Shown piece after piece: positions 1-5,720 of a stretch of 6,022 nucleotides of DNA; position 1 is the stretch's first letter, and the number at the start of each line of letters is the position of its first letter. Position numbers and translations under genes: made by a program. This stretch comes from Bacteroidaceae bacterium. Its GTDB lineage: Bacteria; Bacteroidota; Bacteroidia; Bacteroidales; Bacteroidaceae. Where the stretch lies: positions 1 to 6,022 of the forward strand of contig CAAGDO010000081.1 in NCBI GenBank assembly GCA_900768625.1, written 5' to 3'. The notes under the pieces were generated by a model. It searched no databases and was not told the origin of the DNA. It was given only the letters and a program-made list of their open reading frames with translations.

Positions 1-106
1 CTGCCCTTTCATCGGTCGTGTAGCTTGCTGCACTCCCTCTTCAAGGCTCATAAACGCCTCAAAAACAAAGGCAAATCTTGAATTTCATGAAAGTTCAGAC
101 GACTTC
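1..106 (+). repeat. MITE-like repeat, copy A (right-hand part, cut by window edge)
   Basis: Bases 3-106 align without gaps to 1711-1814, with 96 of 104 positions identical. The block ends in GTTCAGACGACTTC (93-106), which is the right terminus of the full copy B. It also contains a small hairpin at 18-33 (GTGTAGC-TT-GCTGCAC) that keeps its pairing through a T-G wobble. The left arm, which copy B has, would lie before base 1, so only the right portion is visible here. No coding potential is apparent. The repeat itself is seen directly; calling it a transposable element is inference from copies B and C. Confidence 0.8.
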
Positions 107-233
107 GACTTCTATATCATGAGAATCCAGAAACTAATGAACATTGTTTTACTCAACTTTCAGACTTTACAAACTACTACGTTTTTCAAGAGAATATGGG
201 CTTATTTGTAACCCGATGACCCACAAATTGCGG
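107..233. other. AT-rich spacer, no feature recognised
   Basis: This AT-rich stretch lies between repeat copy A and the promoter region of the ATPase gene. I see no convincing ORF, RNA gene, TAnnTTTG box or strong hairpin. A sequence near 205 (TTATTTG) lacks the two spacer bases of the -7 consensus and was not called. Confidence 0.5.
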
Positions 234-257
234 AAATTTGCATGAGGCAGCAAATTT
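234..257. promoter_or_regulatory. Candidate operator: perfect 8-bp inverted repeat AAATTTGC-N8-GCAAATTT
   Basis: AAATTTGC (234-241) and GCAAATTT (250-257) are perfect inverted arms with an 8-base spacer. The pair covers the -33 box and much of the spacer of candidate promoter P1. A further half-site, CAAATT at 224-229, faces the left arm, so three half-sites are clustered here. A dimeric regulator bound here would block P1. Its identity is unknown, and an 8-bp arm in AT-rich DNA can arise by chance. Confidence 0.35.
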
Positions 258-269
258 ATGCTACCTTTG
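237..269 (+). promoter_or_regulatory. Candidate promoter P1 (Bacteroidetes sigma-ABfr type) for the AAA-family gene
   Basis: TTTG at 237-240 (-33 box) is followed after 21 bases by TACCTTTG at 262-269, an exact match to the Bacteroidetes -7 consensus TAnnTTTG. Transcription would start near 275, giving a leader of about 150 bases before the ATG at 427. The consensus is established for Bacteroides and relatives. Use of this site here is inference. Confidence 0.55.
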
Positions 270-270
270 A

Positions 271-302
271 TTGGCAAATATCGTCACAAGTTCGTATCTT
301 TG
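271..302 (+). promoter_or_regulatory. Candidate promoter P2, in tandem with P1
   Basis: TTG at 271-273 is followed after 21 bases by TATCTTTG at 295-302, a second exact TAnnTTTG match with the same spacing as P1. Transcription would start near 308. Its -33 box sits just downstream of the P1 -7 box, so the two promoters would be arranged end to end. Either or both may be real. Confidence 0.45.
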
Positions 303-333
303 CCGTGCAAAAGTGAACGCCTTCGGTTCGGAT

Positions 334-355
334 CGTTCTGCCAAAGGGCAGAATG
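334..355 (+). other. Leader hairpin upstream of the AAA-family gene
   Basis: TTCTGCC (336-342) and GGCAGAA (347-353) pair perfectly around an AAAG loop. The stem extends to 334-342/347-355 through one G-T wobble and one C-G pair, giving 9 pairs. No T-tract follows, so it is not an intrinsic terminator. It would lie in the 5' leader of transcripts from P1 or P2. A role in mRNA stability or translation is possible but unsupported. Confidence 0.4.
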
Positions 356-426
356 CGGCTGCCGGAGCATTCATTGAGAGAGAGTAAAAGTAACAGTAAC
401 GCTTTATCAAAAGAATTACGCCAAGC

Positions 427-1617
427 ATGGAGACGTTCTACAACAACCACGCCTATTTAATGGAGCACTTCGATAGTGAACATCAGGTGCGTCGCTCATT
501 GATGGACACCATCGACTGGAGCTACAGGATGATAGGCATCAAAGGCCCGCGAGGAGTGGGGCGCACATCTTTCCTGCTCCAATATGCAAAGGAAAATTTC
601 GACATGAATCTCCACCAGTGCCTATACATTAACCTTAACAGCTTCTATTTCCAGGCGCATGGTATTGTGGATTTCGCCGGCCGCTTCGTGGCCGACGGCG
701 GGCAGTGTCTGCTCATCGATCAGGCCTTCAAATTGCCCGATTGGCGTGAGCAACTTTGTGAGATCTACCACAAGCATCCTTATCTGCGCATCGTCTACAC
801 CACCACTTCGGTGAATACGGGCGAAGGGGACGACCCCACGGAGTTGTCATCCATCAGCCGTGTGTATGTGCTTCACGGTTTCTCTTTCCGCGAGTACATC
901 GGCTTGAAGACCGGTGAGAATTTTGATGCATATACCTTCGACCAGCTTCTTTCGGACCACGAGCATATCCTTCGTTCCATCCTGCCCCGCGTGCATCCCT
1001 GGCATTATTTCCAGGAATATCTGCAGTCGGGCTACTATCCCTTCTTCCTCGAAAGCCATGCTTTCTATGAGGGATTGCTCAAATCGATGAACAACATGAT
1101 TGAGGTGGACCTTCTGCTCAACAAGCAAATCGAGCTGAAGTATCTCTCCCGCATCAAGAAACTGCTCTACCTCCTGGCCATCGGTGATCCTTCATCGCCC
1201 AACGTGAGCCGACTGGCCGAGGAAATCGGTACGTCGCGCGCCACGGTGATGAACTATCTCAAGTATCTCGAGGAAGCCCGACTGATCAATATGGTCTATC
1301 GCGAAGGCGACGGCGTGAACAAGAAACCGAGTGCCATCTATCTGCATGACGCCAACCTGATGTATTCCGTGTTCTCCAACGAGATGACGGAGCAGACCAT
1401 CATGGAAACGTTCTTCGTCAACTGCCTCTGGCGTCACCACACCGTCAACAAGGGCCACCGCGCCGGCATGTTCCGCATCAATGGTTCGACCAACATCTGC
1501 GTGTGCGACAAGTCGCGCCGCGTACGTACGGCCGCTGACACCATCTATGCCAAGTACAACACCGATGTGGGCAAAGATCAGGAAATTCCCCTTTGGCTTT
1601 TCGGCTTCCTCTATTGA
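427..1617 (+). CDS. AAA-family ATPase-like protein with degenerate Walker motifs
   Basis: This 396-residue protein has the layout of a Bacteroidetes AAA/ATPase_2-like family: a P-loop NTPase domain, a winged helix and a C-terminal domain resembling DUF4143-type ends. The P-loop is GPRGVGRT (40-47); the invariant lysine is Arg46 (codon CGC at 562-564). Walker B reads CLLIDQAF (94-101), with Gln99 where glutamate is usual. A sensor-like strand VYTTTS lies at 123-128. Residues 259-291 look like a winged helix (RLAEEIGTSRATVMNYL). The family tail IPLWLFGFLY (387-396) is intact. From memory, relatives carry an Asp and a Glu in a DG...FE(V/I)GGK motif; here these align to Asn352 and Cys358. The ATG at 427 matches the usual METFYN-like N-terminus; there is no Shine-Dalgarno, as is common in this phylum. 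The family's role is unknown to me. The ORF is intact, so a pseudo-ATPase that binds rather than hydrolyses nucleotide is more likely than a dead gene. There is no signal peptide or membrane segment. The gene stands alone between repeat copies A and B. Confidence 0.85.
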   Translation: METFYNNHAYLMEHFDSEHQVRRSLMDTIDWSYRMIGIKGPRGVGRTSFLLQYAKENFDMNLHQCLYINLNSFYFQAHGIVDFAGRFVADGGQCLLIDQAFKLPDWREQLCEIYHKHPYLRIVYTTTSVNTGEGDDPTELSSISRVYVLHGFSFREYIGLKTGENFDAYTFDQLLSDHEHILRSILPRVHPWHYFQEYLQSGYYPFFLESHAFYEGLLKSMNNMIEVDLLLNKQIELKYLSRIKKLLYLLAIGDPSSPNVSRLAEEIGTSRATVMNYLKYLEEARLINMVYREGDGVNKKPSAIYLHDANLMYSVFSNEMTEQTIMETFFVNCLWRHHTVNKGHRAGMFRINGSTNICVCDKSRRVRTAADTIYAKYNTDVGKDQEIPLWLFGFLY

Positions 1618-1621
1618 TGGA

Positions 1622-1814
1622 GAAGTCGTCTAAACTTTTCTGACGAAGGTCTGATTTAGAGTTTTATCTCTTCTAAATTCAATCTTCACCTTTCTTTTTG
1701 GCCGTTTTTTGCCCTTTCATCGGTCGTGTAGCTCGCTACACTCCCTCTTCAAGGCCCAAAACCGCCTCAAAAATAAAGGTAAATCTTGAATTTCATAAAA
1801 GTTCAGACGACTTC
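1622..1814 (+). mobile_element. MITE-like palindromic element, copy B (193 bp, 18-bp terminal inverted repeats)
   Basis: The left terminus GAAGTCGTCTAAACTTTT (1622-1639) and the right terminus (1797-1814) are inverted repeats matching at 17 of 18 positions. Inner arms 1675-1700 and 1768-1793 match at 22 of 26. The arms 1700-1713 and 1753-1766 continue the pairing at 11 of 14, with wobbles. A central hairpin GTGTAGCTCGCTACAC lies at 1726-1741. The left arm carries about 35 extra bases (1640-1674), including a small hairpin ATTTAGA/TCTAAAT (1654-1660/1672-1678). GGA directly abuts both ends (1619-1621 and 1815-1817), a possible 3-bp target duplication. No transposase is encoded, so it would need one supplied elsewhere. 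It begins 4 bases after the ATPase stop, so its RNA hairpin probably forms that gene's 3' end. Confidence 0.65.
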
Positions 1815-1894
1815 GGAGGAGGCGAGAAATGGAAGCGAAAACTTCCCAAGCCGAAAACGCATATCTTAAGGGTGGTTCTTGAAAAACAGGTATG

Positions 1895-1923
1895 GAAGTC
1901 GTCTGAACTTTTCTGACGACTTC
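1895..1923 (+). repeat. Miniature relative of the repeat, copy C (29 bp)
   Basis: Bases 1895-1919 match the left end of copy B (1622-1646) at 24 of 25 positions. The last nine bases, GACGACTTC (1915-1923), are the right terminus of the family. The 9-bp ends GAAGTCGTC/GACGACTTC pair perfectly around an 11-base loop. ATG abuts both ends (1892-1894 and 1924-1926), again a possible 3-bp duplication. It looks like a copy that kept its termini and lost its interior. Bases 1895-1908 are also the exact inverse of the copy B end 1801-1814. Alternatively it is just a hairpin that ends transcription, though no T-run follows. Confidence 0.6.
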
Positions 1924-2062
1924 ATGAGGACCATCTATAAAAATGAAGATAAAACACATAACAAGTTCTATTTAATATGGAACCATACCGGAAGACCCCG
2001 GTCTGCAGCATGCTTTGCCGCAGAATGAGGCGTCCGGCATTCTTCCAATATCAACAAACATT
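1924..2062 (+). promoter_or_regulatory. Upstream region of nifJ; no clear promoter box
   Basis: This must contain or follow the nifJ promoter, but I find no TAnnTTTG match between 1815 and 2062. AT-rich candidates such as TATAAAAA near 1936 and TATTTAAT near 1969 match the Bacteroidetes consensus poorly. A short GC hairpin AGACC-CC-GGTCT lies at 1993-2004. The bases just before the ATG (CAATATCAACAAACATT) are A-rich with no Shine-Dalgarno, as is normal for this phylum. The nifJ promoter may be non-consensus, or it may lie further upstream within the repeats. Confidence 0.35.
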
Positions 2063-5000
2063 ATGGCTAACAAGACATTCATTACTTGTGACGGTAACCA
2101 AGCCGCCGCACACGTAGCGTACATGTTCTCAGAGGTTGCTGCCATCTATCCTATCACCCCGTCATCACCGATGGCGGAGCATGTGGACGAATGGGCTGCC
2201 CAGGGACGCAAGAACCTCTTCGGCGACACTGTGAAAGTACAGGAAATGCAGAGTGAAGGCGGCGCAGCAGGCGCTCTCCACGGCTCTCTTCAGGCTGGTG
2301 CCCTCACCACCACTTTCACCGCATCGCAGGGTCTGCTCCTCATGATCCCCAACATGTACAAGATTGCAGGTGAACTGCTTCCTTGTGTGTTCCACGTGTC
2401 TGCCCGTACCCTTGCCAGCCACTCCCTCTGTATCTTCGGTGACCATCAGGACGTGATGGCATGCCGCCAGACAGGTTTCGCCATGCTTTGCGAAGGCTCC
2501 GTGCAGGAAGTAATGGACCTTTCTGCTGTGGCTCATCTCGCCACGCTCGAAAGCCGCGTACCTTTCATCAACTTCTTCGACGGTTTCCGTACTTCTCACG
2601 AGTATCAGAAGGTTGAAGTGATGGATCAGGAGGATATCCGTCCCCTCGTTCCCATGGACAAGGTGAGCGAATTCCGCAGCCGCGCCCTCACTCCCGAACA
2701 TCCCGTTGCACGCGGTATGGCCGAGAACCCCGAAACGTTCTTCGCTCACCGCGAGGTTTCCAACCCCTACTATGATTCAGTGCCCGCCATCGTCGAGAAG
2801 TACATGGCTGAGATTTCCAAGATCACTGGCCGTGAGTACAAGCTCTTCAGCTACTATGGCGCTGACGACGCAGAGCGCGTGATCATCTGCATGGGTTCCG
2901 TGACCGAAGCTGCTCGCGAAGCCATCGACTACATGAACGCCAAGGGCGAGAAGGTCGGTATGGTGAGCGTACACCTCTACCGTCCGTTCTCCGTGAAGCA
3001 CCTCCTCGCTGCAGTGCCCAAGACCTGCAAGCGCATCGCAGTGCTCGACCGTACGAAGGAACCCGGTGCAAGCGGCGAACCCCTCTATCTCGACGTGAAG
3101 GATGCCTTCTACGATGTGGAAAACCGTCCTCTCATCGTGGGTGGCCGCTATGGTCTCGGTTCTTGCGACACGACTCCGACGATGATCATCTCCGTTTACG
3201 ACAACCTCGCTTTGCCCCAGCCCAAGGATCACTTCACTCTCGGTATCAACGACGATGTGACCTTCAGTTCTCTGCCCCTCGAGAAGGAAATGGCTCTCGG
3301 TGGCGAAGGCATCTTCGAAGCCAAGTTCTATGGCCTCGGTGCTGACGGTACGGTAGGTGCCAACAAGAACTCCATCAAGATCATCGGTGACAACACCGAC
3401 AAGTATTGCCAGGCATACTTCTCTTACGACTCCAAGAAGTCCGGTGGTTTCACCTGCTCTCACCTCCGCTTCGGTGATCATCCCATCCGTTCCACTTACC
3501 AGATCAAGACCCCGAACTTCGTGGCTTGCCACGTTCAGGCTTATCTCCACATGTACGACGTGTTGCGCGGTCTGCGCGACAACGGTACGTTCCTTCTCAA
3601 CACCATCTGGGAAGGTGAGGAACTCGCCAAGAACCTGCCCAACAACGTGAAGCGCTATTTCGCTGAGCACAACATCACCGTTTACTACATCAACGCAACG
3701 AAGATCGCTCAGGAAATCGGCCTTGGCAACCGTACGAACACCATCCTTCAGTCTGCCTTCTTCCGCATCACGGAGGTGATTCCCGTCGAGCTCGCCGTTG
3801 AGCAGATGAAGAAGTTCATCGTGAAGTCATATGGCAAGAAGGGTCAGGACGTTGTTGACAAGAACTATCAGGCCGTTGACCGCGGCGGTGAGTACAAGCA
3901 GCTCGCTGTTGACCCCGCATGGGCCAACCTCCCCGAGGACGAGAAGGTTGTTCGCGACGAACCCGCTTACATCACCGACCTCGTTCGCCCCATCAACGCT
4001 CAGAACGGTGACCTCCTTCCCGTCAGCGCCTTCAAGGTGTCTGAAGACGGTACTTGGCAGCAGGGTACTGCCGCTTACGAAAAGCGCGGTGTTGCAGCCT
4101 TCGTTCCCGTATGGCACAAGGAGAACTGTATCCAGTGTAACAAGTGTGACTTCGTTTGTCCTCACGCTGCCATCCGTCCCTTCGTTCTCACCGACGAGGA
4201 ACTTCAGGGCTTCGAGGGCGAAAGCATCGAAATGAAGGCTCCTGCCGCTCTCAAGGGGATGCACTTCGTGCAGCAGGTTGACGTGATGGACTGCCTCGGT
4301 TGCGGTAACTGCGTTGACGTATGTCCGGGTCTCAAGGGCAACAAGGCTCTCGAGATGGTTCCCCTCGAAGGTCAGCTCGGCGAGGACAAGAACTGGAACT
4401 ATTGCGTGAAGAACGTGACTTCCAAGCAGCATCTCGTAGACATCAAGCAGAACCCCAAGAACTCTCAGTTCGCCACTCCGCTCTTCGAGTTCTCAGGCGC
4501 TTGCTCCGGTTGCGGCGAAACTCCCTATGTGAAGCTCGTCAGCCAGCTCTTCGGTGACCGTCAGATGGTGGCCAACGCAACGGGTTGTTCTTCCATCTAC
4601 TCCGGTTCAATTCCTTCAACTCCCTACACGACCAACGAGAAGGGTCAGGGTCCTGCTTGGGCCAACTCTCTCTTCGAGGACTTCTGCGAGTTCGGTATGG
4701 GTATGATCCTTGCCAACAAGAAGATGCGTGCCCGCATCCAGTATCTCCTCCAGGAGGCTACTGCCGACGAGCATGTTCCCGCAGAATTCAAGGAAGCCGC
4801 TCAGGAATGGATTGCAGGTCAGGACGACGCAGAAGCAAGCCGCGCCGCAGCCGACAAGCTCGAGCCTATGATCAAGGCTGGTGCTGAGAAGGGTTGCCCC
4901 ACTTGCCAGCAGCTCGCTGAACTCACCCACTACCTCACGAAGCGTAGCCAGTGGATCATTGGTGGTGACGGTGCTTCTTACGATATCGGTTACGGTGGTC

Positions 5001-5620
5001 TCGACCATGTGCTCGCAAGCGGTGAGGATGTCAACATCCTCGTGCTCGACACGGAGGTATACTCCAACACTGGTGGTCAGGCTTCAAAGGCAACTCCTGT
5101 TGGTGCCATCGCTCAGTTTGCCGCTTCTGGTAAGCGCGTGACCAAGAAGGATCTCGGTCTGATGCAGGCAACCTACGGTTACGTTTACGTGGCTCAGGTG
5201 GCCATGGGTGCTGACCAGGCTCAGTGCCTCAAGGCATTCCGCGAAGCTGAGGCTTACCACGGACCTTCACTCATCATCGCTTATGCTCCGTGTATCAACC
5301 ACGGTCTGAAGATCAAGGGCGGTATGGGTCGCAGCCAGGCTGAGGAAGGCCGTGCAGTGGCTTGTGGTTACTGGCACCTCTGGCGCTTCAACCCCGAGCT
5401 CGCCGATCAGGGCAAGAATCCGTTCACGCTTGACTCTAAGGAGCCGAACTGGGATCTCTTCCAGGATTACCTCGACCACGAGGTTCGTTTCCTCTCGCTC
5501 AAGAAGGCTATGCCCGAGCAGGCTCAGGAACTCTTTGACGAGACCAAGCGTGCCGCTCAGCGCCGCTACGCTTCCTACGTTCGCAAGACTCAGGAAGACT
5601 GGTCACTCCCCCAGGAGTAA
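2063..5620 (+). CDS. nifJ: Pyruvate:ferredoxin (flavodoxin) oxidoreductase
   Basis: This cytoplasmic homodimeric enzyme (1185 residues) converts pyruvate and CoA to acetyl-CoA and CO2, reducing ferredoxin or flavodoxin. It is the main anaerobic pyruvate-oxidising route, feeding acetate, ATP and hydrogen or other reductive pathways. The N-terminal pyruvate domain has YPITPSSPM (29-37) with Thr32, plus Glu65 and Arg115, at the positions expected for substrate and thiamine contacts. The transketolase-C-like and gamma domains follow up to about residue 610. Two [4Fe-4S] motifs come next: CIQCNKCDFVCP (Cys689, 692, 695, 699) and CLGCGNCVDVCP (Cys744, 747, 750, 754). The proximal cluster cysteines are Cys814, Cys817, Cys842 and Cys1077. 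The thiamine diphosphate/Mg site is GGDGASYDIGYGG (967-979) with DTEVYSNTGGQ (996-1006). All key residues are present. The length is typical; the C-terminal extension of the Desulfovibrio africanus enzyme seems absent or short. The ATG at 2063 (MANKTFITCDGNQAA) is chosen over an in-frame TTG at 2015 because homology starts there. C-rich, strongly biased codons suggest high expression. It appears monocistronic, followed by a strong terminator. Confidence 0.98.
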   Translation: MANKTFITCDGNQAAAHVAYMFSEVAAIYPITPSSPMAEHVDEWAAQGRKNLFGDTVKVQEMQSEGGAAGALHGSLQAGALTTTFTASQGLLLMIPNMYKIAGELLPCVFHVSARTLASHSLCIFGDHQDVMACRQTGFAMLCEGSVQEVMDLSAVAHLATLESRVPFINFFDGFRTSHEYQKVEVMDQEDIRPLVPMDKVSEFRSRALTPEHPVARGMAENPETFFAHREVSNPYYDSVPAIVEKYMAEISKITGREYKLFSYYGADDAERVIICMGSVTEAAREAIDYMNAKGEKVGMVSVHLYRPFSVKHLLAAVPKTCKRIAVLDRTKEPGASGEPLYLDVKDAFYDVENRPLIVGGRYGLGSCDTTPTMIISVYDNLALPQPKDHFTLGINDDVTFSSLPLEKEMALGGEGIFEAKFYGLGADGTVGANKNSIKIIGDNTDKYCQAYFSYDSKKSGGFTCSHLRFGDHPIRSTYQIKTPNFVACHVQAYLHMYDVLRGLRDNGTFLLNTIWEGEELAKNLPNNVKRYFAEHNITVYYINATKIAQEIGLGNRTNTILQSAFFRITEVIPVELAVEQMKKFIVKSYGKKGQDVVDKNYQAVDRGGEYKQLAVDPAWANLPEDEKVVRDEPAYITDLVRPINAQNGDLLPVSAFKVSEDGTWQQGTAAYEKRGVAAFVPVWHKENCIQCNKCDFVCPHAAIRPFVLTDEELQGFEGESIEMKAPAALKGMHFVQQVDVMDCLGCGNCVDVCPGLKGNKALEMVPLEGQLGEDKNWNYCVKNVTSKQHLVDIKQNPKNSQFATPLFEFSGACSGCGETPYVKLVSQLFGDRQMVANATGCSSIYSGSIPSTPYTTNEKGQGPAWANSLFEDFCEFGMGMILANKKMRARIQYLLQEATADEHVPAEFKEAAQEWIAGQDDAEASRAAADKLEPMIKAGAEKGCPTCQQLAELTHYLTKRSQWIIGGDGASYDIGYGGLDHVLASGEDVNILVLDTEVYSNTGGQASKATPVGAIAQFAASGKRVTKKDLGLMQATYGYVYVAQVAMGADQAQCLKAFREAEAYHGPSLIIAYAPCINHGLKIKGGMGRSQAEEGRAVACGYWHLWRFNPELADQGKNPFTLDSKEPNWDLFQDYLDHEVRFLSLKKAMPEQAQELFDETKRAAQRRYASYVRKTQEDWSLPQE

Positions 5621-5670
5621 ATCGCACACACCGTTTGGCCTTTCATCAAGGCTGAGCGAATGAAATGACA

Positions 5671-5716
5671 GCGCATTCCGTTGCGACCTTCGGGTCTGGG
5701 CGGGATGCGCTTTTTT
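5671..5716 (+). terminator. Rho-independent terminator of nifJ
   Basis: The arms 5671-5688 (GCGCATTCCGTTGCGACC) and 5693-5710 form an 18-position stem with three G-U wobbles and two mismatches. It is capped by a UUCG tetraloop (5689-5692) and followed by TTTTTT (5711-5716). It starts 50 bases after the nifJ stop. A smaller hairpin TTTCAT/ATGAAA (5641-5646/5660-5665) precedes it. The opposite strand has no comparable T-run, so it acts mainly on the nifJ transcript. Confidence 0.93.
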
Positions 5717-5720
5717 GTTT

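Noticed and set aside
256..450. Minus-strand 64-codon open frame overlapping the ATPase start
   Set aside because: It covers the candidate promoters and the leader hairpin, shows no protein family features and overlaps a better-supported gene.
847..1458. Antisense open frames inside the AAA-family gene (847-1128 and 1192-1458, minus strand)
   Set aside because: They are shadows of a well-supported coding frame, with no family features.
1..1923. CRISPR array as an explanation of the repeats
   Set aside because: Only three copies of unequal length (104+, 193 and 29 bp), in mixed structure and at irregular spacing, with no unit of 28-37 bp separated by uniform spacers.
1698..1959. Short open frames on both strands over the repeat elements (1698-1916 plus, 1717-1959 minus)
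   Set aside because: They fall within palindromic repeat DNA; the translations are basic or low in information and match no family. Copy A, the near-identical repeat, does not preserve a frame with its flanks.
2015..2062. Upstream in-frame TTG start that would add 16 residues to nifJ
   Set aside because: The added residues resemble no PFOR N-terminus, whereas MANKTFITCDGNQAA at 2063 is the usual beginning. An ATG with an A-rich leader is the better start.
2165..5479. Several long open frames antisense to, or in other frames of, nifJ (for example 2777-3670 and 3827-4432 on the minus strand)
   Set aside because: They arise from the strong codon bias of nifJ. None has recognisable domains, and the nifJ frame explains the sequence fully.
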